From positions 1 to 64,000 of the forward strand of contig NZ_FOIJ01000004.1 of assembly GCF_900111745.1 (NCBI RefSeq): a DNA stretch of 64,000 nt, in the 5' to 3' direction. The first letter of the stretch is position 1. Each line of letters opens with the position of its first letter. Source of the DNA: Stigmatella erecta (GTDB lineage Bacteria; Myxococcota; Myxococcia; Myxococcales; Myxococcaceae). A program made the position numbers and the translations under genes. Of this stretch, positions 30,534-40,224 are shown one piece after another. The notes under the pieces were generated by a model, which was not told where the DNA came from, ran no database searches, and saw only the letters and a list, made by a program, of their open reading frames with translations.

Positions 30534-30629
30534 GCCTCGGCCAGGGGGGCGTCTGCCAGGCCCAGGACAGCCCAGAAGGGCTCCGGAGCAGCGCCTGGAC
30601 GCGACGTGAGGCAAGATAGGAGCACTTCC

Positions 30630-31829
<1,200 letters not shown>

Positions 31830-31877
31830 ACGTCCCCCTCGCCCCGGGCAGGGGATTGGTGTACGCGCGGGAGCACG

Positions 31878-32951
31878 ATGCCGCTGCTCTGCCTGGACCA
31901 GCTCACCTTCCGCTACGCCGCCGGGGCACCTCCCGCGGTGGACGGGCTCTGTTCGGAGCTGGAGCCGGGCGAGACGCTGGCCCTGACGGGCCCCTCGGGC
32001 TGCGGCAAGACGGCGGCGCTGCGGCTCGTGGCCGGCTTCGAGCGGCCTCAGGCTGGCACCATCACCCTGGAGGGCCGCCTGCTCTCGGGGCCGGGCGTGT
32101 TCCTGCCCTCGCCCCAGCGCCGCATGGGCATGGTCTTCCAGGACTTCGTCCTCTTTCCCCACCTGTCCGTGCTGGAGAACGTCACCTTCGGGCTCGAGGC
32201 GCTGCCGCGCCCGGAGCAGGTGGCCCGGGCCCGGGGGCTGCTGGCGCTGTTCGGGCTGGAGCGCTTCGAGGCGCGCAAGCCCCCCATGCTCTCGGGCGGC
32301 CAGCGGCAGCGGGTGGCGCTGGCCCGGGCGCTGGCCCCCCAGCCCCGGGTGCTGCTGCTCGATGAGCCCTTCGCCCAGCTGGATGCGGCGCTGCGTGCCG
32401 TGGCCCGGAGCGAGCTGCGCCGGGTGCTCCAGGCCCAGGGGACGGCGGTGGTGCTGGCCACGAAGGAGCCGGCGGAGGCGCTGGCCCTGGCGGACCGGAT
32501 GGTGGTGATGCGGGCCGGGAAGGTGGAGCAGGCCGGGCCGCCCGAGGCCGTCTACGCCGCGCCGCGCAGCGCCTCCGTGGCGTGGTTCCTGGGCGGCACC
32601 AACCTGGTGCCGGGCAGTGGCTTCGGCAACGGGGCCCGGACGGCGCTGGGCATTCTCCCGCTGCGCTCCGAGGCCCGGGGGCCCGTGCTGCTGTCCCTGC
32701 GCCCCGAGAGCCTGCGGCTCGTGCCGGACACGGACACGGTGGCGGTGGGCGGCGCCCTGCGCGCGGAGGTGCTCGCGCGCGAGTTCCTGGGGCACGGGGT
32801 GGAGTTCACGGTGGGGTGCGCGGGCATGGAGCTGACGGTGCGCGGGCCCTCGGACTCGCCGCTGCGTCCCGGAGACCGGGCCCGCCTGGAAGTCGTGGGC
32901 AAGGCCGCGGTGCTGGAGGATGCGCCCCCCCTCGACCGCCCGCCCGCCTAG
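31878..32951 (+). CDS. ABC transporter ATPase (PotA/FbpC type) with altered H-loop
   Basis: The predicted protein has 357 aa. Visible are Walker A GPSGCGKTAA, Q-loop VFQDFVLFPHLSV, signature LSGGQRQRVALARAL and Walker B VLLLDEPFAQLD; the C-terminal ~120 residues form a TOBE-like regulatory domain (LVPGSGFGNG ... VLLSLRPESLRL). The switch region that normally reads VTHDQEEALALAD is VLATKEPAEALALAD, so the H-loop His is Lys. No permease or binding-protein gene is next to it. The remaining motifs suggest ATP binding is kept but hydrolysis may be slow. Confidence 0.9.
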   Translation: MPLLCLDQLTFRYAAGAPPAVDGLCSELEPGETLALTGPSGCGKTAALRLVAGFERPQAGTITLEGRLLSGPGVFLPSPQRRMGMVFQDFVLFPHLSVLENVTFGLEALPRPEQVARARGLLALFGLERFEARKPPMLSGGQRQRVALARALAPQPRVLLLDEPFAQLDAALRAVARSELRRVLQAQGTAVVLATKEPAEALALADRMVVMRAGKVEQAGPPEAVYAAPRSASVAWFLGGTNLVPGSGFGNGARTALGILPLRSEARGPVLLSLRPESLRLVPDTDTVAVGGALRAEVLAREFLGHGVEFTVGCAGMELTVRGPSDSPLRPGDRARLEVVGKAAVLEDAPPLDRPPA

Positions 32952-33010
32952 GGACGGGGCACGGCCGGTGCAGGGTGCAATGGGTTGGCCCCTCGCGCGT
33001 AGGAAGGGGC

Positions 33011-33277
33011 ATGAACGTGACTGGGCTTCGAGGAATGGGGACCCGTTTCTTCGGATACCTTCGGGATGACCGCGTGCCGCTGTGGAAGAAGCTCACCGGC
33101 GTGCTGGCCGTGCTCTACTTCCTGTCCCCGGTGGACGTGATTCCGGACGTGCTGCCGCTGCTGGGCTGGCTGGATGACCTGGGCGTGCTGTCCGCGGCGG
33201 CCTTCTACATGGTCCGCCAGGTGCAGCAGCACCGCCCGGGGCTGGAGGCTCCGGGCGTGCCCAAGGGCGCGTACTGA
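33011..33277 (+). CDS. DUF1232 (YkvA-type) small membrane protein
   Basis: The predicted protein has 88 aa. The DUF1232 core is clear: PLWKKLTGVLAVLYFLSPVDVIPDVLPLLGWLDDLGVLSAAAFY (partly shown). It has one or two short hydrophobic helices. GGAAGGGG precedes the ATG. Function unknown; the family is widespread. Confidence 0.88.
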   Translation: MNVTGLRGMGTRFFGYLRDDRVPLWKKLTGVLAVLYFLSPVDVIPDVLPLLGWLDDLGVLSAAAFYMVRQVQQHRPGLEAPGVPKGAY

Positions 33278-33303
33278 GCGCGCCCCGGCGCCCTCAGGCC
33301 GCC

Positions 33304-35925
33304 TCACCGGGTGGCGAGGGCATCCACGTGCTGGCGCAGCGCCGCCTCGTCGCCCATGCGGGTGCTGAGCTCCGCGAGCGGCTGGGCCGCCTGGGCGATC
33401 CGCCCGCGCGTCCGGGGCCCCGCGGCCACCAGCCAGGCCACGCCCAGGGCGAGCTCCACCACCTGGGGCGCGTGGCCCAGGCCCGGGGTCAGCTGGAGCA
33501 GCGCCTCCACCGCCTTCTTCACCTGTGCGCCGTGGAGCGGGTGCTGGCTGGTGATGCCCTGGCGCAGCAGCTCCAGGAGGGCGAGCGCGGTGGCGCGGGC
33601 CTGGCGCTCGGCCTCCGTGCCCGGGCCCGCGCCGTCCCACAGCCCGCTGGCGAGCTGGCGGGACAGCAGCGGGGTGGCGTCCTCGGGCCCCTGCGGCTCC
33701 GGCGCGGCGGCGGACTTCGCGGCGCGGGAGGCCTCCTTCGCCAGGGCGGGGGCCTCGGCCTTTCCCAAGAGACTGCCGAGGAAGCCCTTCTTCTTGGCGG
33801 GGGCGGGCGCTGGGGCCTCGGGGGCCGGGGGGGGCGGCGCGGGGAAGCCCCCTGAGCCCTCATGGAGCGCCATCTCGGGCGCTTCCAGCGCATCCAGCGT
33901 GCGGAACGAGCCCGTGGTTTCCTCCTCCCGCTGGCCGCGCGAGCGCGACGCCATGGCCGGGGCGGGGGCGGGGGCGGGGACGCTTCGGGGGGCGCCTCCC
34001 CGGGCCACGGCGCTGGGCTTGCGGAGCGGCTTGGGGGCGGCGCCAGCGCCCAGGGACGCGGGGGCGCCGGGCGGGGGCACCGCCATGGCCCCGTCCTGCT
34101 GGCCCTGATGGGCCGTGCCGAACATGGCCCAGCCCGCGGGCGCATGGACGGGCACCACCCGCGTCTCGGGCTGGCCGGACGCGCGGCGCTCCCCGGTGCG
34201 CTCCTCCACCACCACGAAGGAGGTGTGGCGCGTGACGAGCTGGTGCTCCACGGCGAGCTGGACGATGCGCTCCTTCATCCGCTGGGCGCGGCGGCTGTCG
34301 AGCTCCGCGGCCTCCCAGCCGCGGATGCGCTCGGCGGCCCACCACTTCTCCACCGCGGGCCGGTCCGAGACGGCGGGAAAGTCCACCGGGACGGTGAGGA
34401 CGAAGGGCTCCGTGCCCGCGCGGCCCCGGAGCGTCACCTTCCCCTGGCCGGGCGTGGGGTAGCGGCCCAGCAGCGTCCAGGGCACCGCATCCACCAGCGG
34501 GGGCAGCTCGGCGGGGGCCAGCTCCACGCCCTCCACGCCCTCGAACTGCGCTTGCAGCCCGGTGATGCGCGGCGCGAGCGCCCGGGAGAACTGCGCCACG
34601 ACCTTGTCGTCGATGCGCTCCCCGGGGTGGATGAACTCCACCGCGCCGCCCGTCTGCCGGGCCAAGTCCCGCAGCAGCGCGTCGCTCACGTTGGTGCCAA
34701 TGCCAAACGAGTAGACGCGCGCCGTCTTCCGCGCGCCGAGCACCGCCTGGAGGATCTCCGATTCGTTGCCCACCTGCCCATCCGTGAGCAGCACCACGAC
34801 GCCCTCCGGCACGCCCTGCACGGCGGCCAGCATCGGCTGGAGCAGCTCCGTGCCCCCGCTGGCGCTTAGCGCGGCCACCCACCGGTCCGCCTGCTCCAGC
34901 GTCTTCTGCGTGAAGACGGCCGGCTGCGGGGCGAAGGTCTGGAAGGAGGTATCGAAGGCGATGATGTTGAAGCGGTCCCCCTCGCGCAGGTGGCGCAGGC
35001 ACAGCCGGAGCGCGCCCTGGGCCTGGGGCAGGCTCTCGCCATCCATGGAGCCCGAGGTGTCCACCACGAACACCACCTCCTGGCGCTTGGGCCCCGTGGC
35101 CAGGCCCAGCAGGTCCGGCACCACGGTCAGGGCGAAGGTGCCCGGCTTCTCGCCCTGGCGGTGGGCCACCAGCGGGGTGAGCGGGGTGCTCGTGTCCGGG
35201 CTGCGCACGGTGAGGACGAAGTCCCGGTCCAGCGCCACCTCGTCCCGCGCGAACCGCACGCGCACCCGCGTGCCCTCCTTCTCCAGGCTCAGCGCATGGG
35301 AGGGGCTCTCCACCACCACCTCCCGGCCCAGGTCCACCTTCAGGTCCAGCTTCAGCCCGTAGCCCACTTTGCCCATGGGCGGGGTGATGCGGTCCGCGTC
35401 CGGAACGCGCGGGGTGGGCGAGGCCGTGCCGTGCGCGGTGCGGTCCCCCTGCGGGGCGCCGGGGATGTAGCGCGGCGCCACCAGCGTGGGCAGCATCCAC
35501 CGCACGCTGCCCTCCTCCACCTGGATGGCCTGGAGGAACTCCACCTCCACCCACGTCTCCTCGTCCGGCAGCAGGTTGCCCACCTGCGCGGTGAAGACGT
35601 TGGCGCGCTCCTGATCGAGCAGCGCCGCGCCGTGGCCCGCGGTGATGGCGTCGTCATAGGCGCGGAAGGCCTCCTCGCGCTCCTTCACCACGCCTTGGAG
35701 GCGGCGGCCGTTGCACTCCAGGCTGAAGCCGGTGAGCGTCCCGTCCGAGGGCAGCGGGAAGACATAGACGGCCTCCACGGGCCGGCGCTCGGTGTTGAGG
35801 TAGCGCTGGCGGACACGCACCCGCGCGTGGCTTCCGAGCAGCTCGCCCGTCACCTCCACCCCTTGCAGGGGGACCTTCGCCCCGTCGAGGGTGTACAGCC
35901 CACAGCCTGGCAGCGCAGTGTTCAT
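33304..35925 (-). CDS. VIT and von Willebrand factor A domain protein
   Basis: The predicted protein has 873 aa. Residues ~15-135 are a VIT domain (VPLQGVEVTGELLGSHARVRV), as in inter-alpha-trypsin inhibitor heavy chains. A VWA domain at ~285-460 has an intact MIDAS motif (FVVDTSGSMDGES ... LLTDGQVGNE), so it can bind a metal and a ligand. The remainder is Pro/Ala-rich low-complexity sequence and a helical C-terminus. There is no signal peptide, so the protein is probably cytoplasmic unless secreted by another route. It begins 6 nt after a MerR gene in the same operon. Confidence 0.88.
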   Translation of the reverse strand: MNTALPGCGLYTLDGAKVPLQGVEVTGELLGSHARVRVRQRYLNTERRPVEAVYVFPLPSDGTLTGFSLECNGRRLQGVVKEREEAFRAYDDAITAGHGAALLDQERANVFTAQVGNLLPDEETWVEVEFLQAIQVEEGSVRWMLPTLVAPRYIPGAPQGDRTAHGTASPTPRVPDADRITPPMGKVGYGLKLDLKVDLGREVVVESPSHALSLEKEGTRVRVRFARDEVALDRDFVLTVRSPDTSTPLTPLVAHRQGEKPGTFALTVVPDLLGLATGPKRQEVVFVVDTSGSMDGESLPQAQGALRLCLRHLREGDRFNIIAFDTSFQTFAPQPAVFTQKTLEQADRWVAALSASGGTELLQPMLAAVQGVPEGVVVLLTDGQVGNESEILQAVLGARKTARVYSFGIGTNVSDALLRDLARQTGGAVEFIHPGERIDDKVVAQFSRALAPRITGLQAQFEGVEGVELAPAELPPLVDAVPWTLLGRYPTPGQGKVTLRGRAGTEPFVLTVPVDFPAVSDRPAVEKWWAAERIRGWEAAELDSRRAQRMKERIVQLAVEHQLVTRHTSFVVVEERTGERRASGQPETRVVPVHAPAGWAMFGTAHQGQQDGAMAVPPPGAPASLGAGAAPKPLRKPSAVARGGAPRSVPAPAPAPAMASRSRGQREEETTGSFRTLDALEAPEMALHEGSGGFPAPPPPAPEAPAPAPAKKKGFLGSLLGKAEAPALAKEASRAAKSAAAPEPQGPEDATPLLSRQLASGLWDGAGPGTEAERQARATALALLELLRQGITSQHPLHGAQVKKAVEALLQLTPGLGHAPQVVELALGVAWLVAAGPRTRGRIAQAAQPLAELSTRMGDEAALRQHVDALATR

Positions 35926-35931
35926 CTGGCC

Positions 35932-36423
35932 TTACCTTCCTTCCGCTTGTTCGATGAGGGCGCGCATCCGTTCCGCCAGCGCGCGGGTCTTCTCGTCCGC
36001 CGAATCCGACAGGTGCAGCTCCAGCCCCGGGGCCAGCTCCCACCGCTGGTAGCCCTTCGCCACCCTTCGCCCACCCGAGGCGTCCGGGAGGGACACCGCT
36101 GGGGGGGCTTCCGGTTCCGGGGCCACCGGGGGCGGCAGGACGGCCGTGGGCAGCTCGGAGCCGGCCAGCTCCCGCAGCGCCTCGGGGCTCAGCTGGGCCA
36201 GCTCCGCCTGGATGGCATCCAGCGGGAGAAACCGCGCCTGGAGCACGCGGATGGCCTTGAGCCGCACCCGGTGCTCCTCGCCGTACACCGTGTCCGGTCC
36301 CCGGAACGGGGGGGCGGGGAGCAGCCCGCGCTGGACGTAGTAGCGCACCGTGCGGGGCGAGACGCCCACCGCGGCGGCCAGCTCCGCCAGCTTCCACTCG
36401 GTCTGTGCGTTCGTCGTGCTCAC
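35932..36423 (-). CDS. MerR-family transcriptional regulator
   Basis: The predicted protein has 163 aa from the GTG at 36423. The winged-helix region WKLAELAAAVGVSPRTVRYYVQRGLL is classical for MerR. The C-terminal half is a Pro-rich linker and a short helix (DEKTRALAERMRALIEQ) in place of a standard metal-binding loop. No effector cysteines are visible. The promoter lies immediately upstream with a dyad between the -35 and -10 boxes, and the transcript appears leaderless. It controls at least itself and the VIT/VWA gene. Confidence 0.88.
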   Translation of the reverse strand: MSTTNAQTEWKLAELAAAVGVSPRTVRYYVQRGLLPAPPFRGPDTVYGEEHRVRLKAIRVLQARFLPLDAIQAELAQLSPEALRELAGSELPTAVLPPPVAPEPEAPPAVSLPDASGGRRVAKGYQRWELAPGLELHLSDSADEKTRALAERMRALIEQAEGR

Positions 36424-36430
36424 GGACCTA

Positions 36431-36459
36431 ACAGTAAGACTCGACAGTTCGAGTGTCAA
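36431..36459 (-). promoter_or_regulatory. MerR-type promoter with dyad operator in the spacer
   Basis: On the minus strand TTGACA (36459-36454) and TACTGT (36436-36431) are separated by 17 nt. The spacer contains the inverted repeat ACTCGA-CAGT-TCGAGT at 36439-36454. The GTG start is only 7 nt after the -10 box, so the mRNA should be leaderless. This is the usual location of a MerR operator. Confidence 0.7.
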
Positions 36460-36531
36460 GATGACAGTGGATGAAACCTGCCACTGGCGGGTCGGCTTGC
36501 CGCGAGGGGCGGGGGAGTGGGAGACAGGGGC

Positions 36532-37023
36532 ATGGACGTGCCCCTGGAAGTCGACATCTCCTCCATCCGGGTCATCGGCGCGGCGGTCACTCCCGCGGTG
36601 ATGGTGTCCGGGTGCGGCATCCTGGCGACGGGCCTGGACAACCAGGTGGCGCGCATCACCACGCGGATTCGGGACATGGTGCGCGAGTGGCGCACGCTGC
36701 CCGAGGGGCACCGGCGGCGCGGGGTGCTGCGCCAGGAGGTGGCCATCATGGACCGGCGGCATGCGCTGCTGGCCCGGGCGCTCATGCTGGACTACGCGGC
36801 GATCCTGTCCTTCGTGGTGACGTCGCTGCTGTACCTGCTGCAGCGGCGCTTCGGGGTGCCCGAGGTGGCCCCGGTGGTGTCGTTCTCCCTGGGCGTCGTC
36901 CTCCTGGGCAGTATCGCCGTGTTCGCCCTGGCCTCGCTGCGGCTCAGCCGCCGGGCCCTCGCGCTGGAGAAGCAGGAGCTCTTCGAGGAGCCCTCCGCGC
37001 CTTCCCGCCCAGAGCCGCCGTAG
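36532..37023 (+). CDS. DUF2721 membrane protein
   Basis: The predicted protein has 163 aa and three hydrophobic segments: ~12-30 (VIGAAVTPAVMVSGCGILA), ~88-107 and ~118-140. The order and the charged central region (RITTRIRDMVREWRTL) match DUF2721. Function unknown. It diverges from the MerR gene. Confidence 0.8.
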   Translation: MDVPLEVDISSIRVIGAAVTPAVMVSGCGILATGLDNQVARITTRIRDMVREWRTLPEGHRRRGVLRQEVAIMDRRHALLARALMLDYAAILSFVVTSLLYLLQRRFGVPEVAPVVSFSLGVVLLGSIAVFALASLRLSRRALALEKQELFEEPSAPSRPEPP

Positions 37024-37122
37024 GGCGCCCCGGGGCATTCGCTGGCGAACGGATGCGAAGCGGGCCGGTTGCCCGGTCCTGGAGCGCTCTCTAGGGTCCT
37101 TCCGTCCTTATAAAGGAGAACC

Positions 37123-37317
37123 ATGCGCCGTCTCGTGCTCATCGCCGCCGCTCTGGCCGTCACCGCCTTCGCCTGCCGTACCACCCAGCCGCCCGGAACG
37201 GAGAACCAGGTCCCCATCGACGCGGTGGGCCCCGAGCCCGTGCAGACGGTGCCCTCGGAGCCCGCGGGGCCCGCGGGGCCCATCACCGCGCCCGGAGAAG
37301 ACGGCGGCACCCGGTAA
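37123..37317 (+). CDS. Small lipoprotein
   Basis: The predicted protein has 64 aa. It has AAAGGAG at ideal spacing, a signal peptide MRRLVLIAAALAVTAFAC with the lipidated Cys at 18, and a short Pro/Glu/Thr-rich mature part. Such tiny Pro-rich lipoproteins are frequent in myxobacteria. Function unknown. Confidence 0.75.
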   Translation: MRRLVLIAAALAVTAFACRTTQPPGTENQVPIDAVGPEPVQTVPSEPAGPAGPITAPGEDGGTR

Positions 37318-37334
37318 GGGGCAGACTGCGCCCC

Positions 37335-38921
37335 GTGAAGACGACCATCTACGTCGCGGAGCGGGTGCGGACCCTGGATGCGGCCCGGCCGGTGGCCCAG
37401 GCCCTGGCGATCCGGGGGGACCAGGTGCTCGCGGTGGGCTCGCGCGCCGAGGTGCAGGCGGCCGCGGGCGCGGGGGCCCGGGAGGTGGACCTGGGCGCCG
37501 CCACCCTCGTGCCCGGCCTGGTGGATGCCCACGCGCACATCGCGGGCCTGGGGCTCAGCCTGACGACGGCACGGCTGGAGGGCGCAGGCTCCGTGGAGGA
37601 AGTGGTGCGCCGGCTGGTGGCCGCGCCCGCCACCTGCTTCCAGGGAGACTGGCTGCTGGGCAAGGGCTGGGACCAGAACGCCTGGCCGGGGCGGGCGTTT
37701 CCGGGCCGGGCGGAGCTGGACACGCGCTTCCCCTCCACGCCGGTGTGCCTCACGCGCGTGGACCACCATGCCTCCTGGGTGAACGGCGAGGCGCTGCGGC
37801 GCGCGGGCATCGGCCGGGGGACGGTGGATCCGGACGGTGGCCGCATCGTGCGGGACGCGGCCGGAGAGGCCACCGGGGTGCTCATCGACAACGCGATGGA
37901 CCTGGTGACGGCGGTGCTCCCCGAGCCCACGAACGCACAGCGGGAGACGCGGCTGCGCGTGGCGTTGGAGCGCTGTGCGCAGGTGGGGCTGACGGGGGTG
38001 CACGACGCGGGAATGGACTGGGAGTCCTTCCGGAAGCTGCGGGAGTGGGACGCGGCGGGGCAGTTGCCGCTGCGGGTGTACGCGATGGCGGCGGGCCAGG
38101 GCGCGGAGCGCCACGCGTACCTGGAGAACGGCCCCCACGAGGGGCGCATGCTGACGATGCGCGGGGCGAAGCTGCTGGCGGATGGGGCGCTCGGCTCGCG
38201 CGGGGCGGCGCTGCACGAGGACTACAGCGACGAGCCGGGGCAGCGGGGCCTGCTGCTGCTCTCCCCGCAGGAACTGGAGGCGCGGGCCCGGGCCTTCATG
38301 TCGCGGGGCTTCCAGGTGTGCATTCACGCCATCGGCGACCGGGCGAACACGCTGGTGGTGGATGTGCTGCTCAAGTGCGCTCAAGAGACGGGCACGCGCG
38401 CGCTGCGCCACCGGGTGGAGCACGCACAGATTCTCCGGCGGGAGGACATCCAGCGGCTGGGGGCGGCGGGGCTGGTGGCCAGCGTGCAGCCCACGCACGC
38501 CACGAGCGACATGGGCTGGGCGGAGGCGCGGCTCGGGCGGGAGCGGCTCGCGGGCTCGTACGCGTGGCGAAGCCTGAAGGACGCGGGGGCGTGCCTGGCG
38601 CTGGGCAGCGACTTTCCCATCGAGAACCCGGACGTGCTGGCGGGGCTGTACGCGGCGCGGACGCGGCAGGACGCGGCGGGCCAGCCCGAGGGCGGCTGGT
38701 GGCCCCAGGAGCGGCTCACGGCCGAGGAGGCACTGGAGGGCTTCACGGTGGGGCCCGCGTGGGCCTCGTTCGCGGAAGCGCGGCGAGGCCGGCTGATGCC
38801 CGGCATGGACGCGGACTTTGTGGCGCTCTCGGTGGATCCGGTGGACGGGTCCGCGGCAGAGCTGCGGGAGGCGAAGGTGCTGGCCACCGTGGTGGCGGGG
38901 GCCGAGGTCTTCCGGGCCTGA
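37335..38921 (+). CDS. Amidohydrolase, YtcJ/Nfd-like
   Basis: The predicted protein has 528 aa (GTG start). It is a metal-dependent hydrolase of the amidohydrolase superfamily, YtcJ branch, which includes N-substituted formamide deformylases. Metal-site motifs are DAHAHIAGLGLSL, VDHHASWVNGEALRRAG, CIHAIGDRANT, HRVEHAQILRREDI and ALGSDFPIENPDVLAGLYAA. There is no signal peptide. Its substrate cannot be inferred. Confidence 0.9.
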   Translation: MKTTIYVAERVRTLDAARPVAQALAIRGDQVLAVGSRAEVQAAAGAGAREVDLGAATLVPGLVDAHAHIAGLGLSLTTARLEGAGSVEEVVRRLVAAPATCFQGDWLLGKGWDQNAWPGRAFPGRAELDTRFPSTPVCLTRVDHHASWVNGEALRRAGIGRGTVDPDGGRIVRDAAGEATGVLIDNAMDLVTAVLPEPTNAQRETRLRVALERCAQVGLTGVHDAGMDWESFRKLREWDAAGQLPLRVYAMAAGQGAERHAYLENGPHEGRMLTMRGAKLLADGALGSRGAALHEDYSDEPGQRGLLLLSPQELEARARAFMSRGFQVCIHAIGDRANTLVVDVLLKCAQETGTRALRHRVEHAQILRREDIQRLGAAGLVASVQPTHATSDMGWAEARLGRERLAGSYAWRSLKDAGACLALGSDFPIENPDVLAGLYAARTRQDAAGQPEGGWWPQERLTAEEALEGFTVGPAWASFAEARRGRLMPGMDADFVALSVDPVDGSAAELREAKVLATVVAGAEVFRA

Positions 38922-38925
38922 GGGC

Positions 38926-39822
38926 TCAGGTGCCGAAGAGGCTGGAGCGGGCGGCCTCGGCGATGGCGACGACGGCGGGGTGGCGCAGCTTGCGCTCGAC
39001 GGTGATGGCGTAGAAGCAGGTCTCCACCTCCTGGGTGCGGCCGACGACGGACACGTCGAACTGGCGGACCACCTCGGCCTCGATGACGGAGGGCATGGCG
39101 AAGACGCCGAGCCCCCGCTGGCCGAAGGCCATGAGCAGGGCGCTGTCGTCGAAGTCCCCGGCGACGGCGGGGTGGACGCCCTGGACTTCGAACCACCGGT
39201 CCAGGGCCTGGCGGATGGAGCTGGTCTCCGAGGAGAGCAGCACGGGGGCGCCATCCAGGGAGCGGGGGAAGTCCTTGCGCAGGTAGGCGTGGGGGGCAGC
39301 GGCGAAGAAGGAGACGCCGCACTTGCCCAGCAGGTGGTTGAAGGTCCGGACGCTGACGGGGTCGGTGCTGGGGGCATCGGCGAGCACGACGTCCAGCTCG
39401 TGCAGGGCGAGCGCGGAGAGGAGCTGGGGCAGGGGGCCCTCGCGGCACACGAGGCGCAGGGGGCCGGCGTCGAGGGCGGGCTGGAGGAGGCGCTCGGCGA
39501 CGACCTTGGGGAGGACGTCGGCGACGCCGACCTGGAGGCGGAGCTGCTGGCCGGGGGGGAGGCCACCGACGACGTTCTTCAGCTCATTGCCGAGCCGGAA
39601 GATTTCATCGGCGTAGCGCATGACGGTGCGGCCCACGTCGGTGAGGACAAGCTTGCGGCCCTGGCGCTCGAAGAGCTTGTGGCCGAGGGACTCCTCCAGG
39701 AGCTTGATCTGGCTGCTGATGGTGGGCTGGGCGAGGTGGAGCTCCTCGCCGGCCTTGGCCAGGGAGCCCGCACGGGCCACGGTCCAGAAGTAGAGGAGGT
39801 GGTGGTAGTTGAGCCAGCTCAC
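38926..39822 (-). CDS. LysR-family activator resembling NhaR
   Basis: The predicted protein has 298 aa from a GTG with GAGG 5 nt upstream. The DNA-binding domain begins WLNYHHLLYFWTVARAGSLAKAGEELHLAQPTISSQI (partly shown), a close match to NhaR. The effector domain contains LDVVLADAPSTDP and ADVLPKVVAERLL. In enteric bacteria NhaR regulates a sodium/proton antiporter; no such gene is visible here. The gene converges with the amidohydrolase gene. Confidence 0.88.
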   Translation of the reverse strand: MSWLNYHHLLYFWTVARAGSLAKAGEELHLAQPTISSQIKLLEESLGHKLFERQGRKLVLTDVGRTVMRYADEIFRLGNELKNVVGGLPPGQQLRLQVGVADVLPKVVAERLLQPALDAGPLRLVCREGPLPQLLSALALHELDVVLADAPSTDPVSVRTFNHLLGKCGVSFFAAAPHAYLRKDFPRSLDGAPVLLSSETSSIRQALDRWFEVQGVHPAVAGDFDDSALLMAFGQRGLGVFAMPSVIEAEVVRQFDVSVVGRTQEVETCFYAITVERKLRHPAVVAIAEAARSSLFGT

Positions 39823-40024
39823 ACGAACCTCACCGTTGGGGGCTCCTGGTTGGGTCCGGGAGGGGGAACCGGACACAGGGGAGTATGCGGCTTCCGCCGG
39901 GAGGGGGGAGGCAGAGAGCAGGCGGGCAGGCGGAAAAAGGGGGACGGGCGCAGAAGCGCGAGAACGGGCTTGACGGGACCAAGGAGTCCTCGTAAATCGG
40001 CGCTGCTTCTCGCGGTGGCCGTTC

Positions 40025-40097
40025 GCCCAGGTAGCTCAGTCGGTAGAGCAGGGGACTGAAAATCCCCGTGTCGGTGGTTCGATTCCGCCCCTGGGCA
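40025..40097 (+). tRNA. tRNA-Phe (GAA)
   Basis: The cloverleaf is complete: acceptor GCCCAGG/CCTGGGC, D-arm GCTCAGTCGGTAGAGC, anticodon stem GGGGA/TCCCC around CTGAAAA (anticodon GAA), and a T arm with TTCGATT. CCA is not encoded. It is followed by a terminator and then by integrase remnants, as expected of an integration site. Confidence 0.96.
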
Positions 40098-40118
40098 CAC
40101 ACAGTCGAAGAGATTTCA

Positions 40119-40153
40119 GGGCGTTGGACTTCGGTCTGGCGCCCTTCTTTTTT
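40119..40153 (+). terminator. Intrinsic terminator after tRNA-Phe
   Basis: GGGCG pairs with CGCCC, extended inward by G-U pairs to an 11-bp stem capped by a UUCG tetraloop, then TTCTTTTTT. It lies 22 nt after the tRNA. Confidence 0.85.
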
Positions 40154-40224
40154 GTCCGCAGTGCGCCACCGGCAAAATACGGGCAACCTCTCGCACGTTC
40201 CCTCCATGAGGGGGTCGCGAGCTG

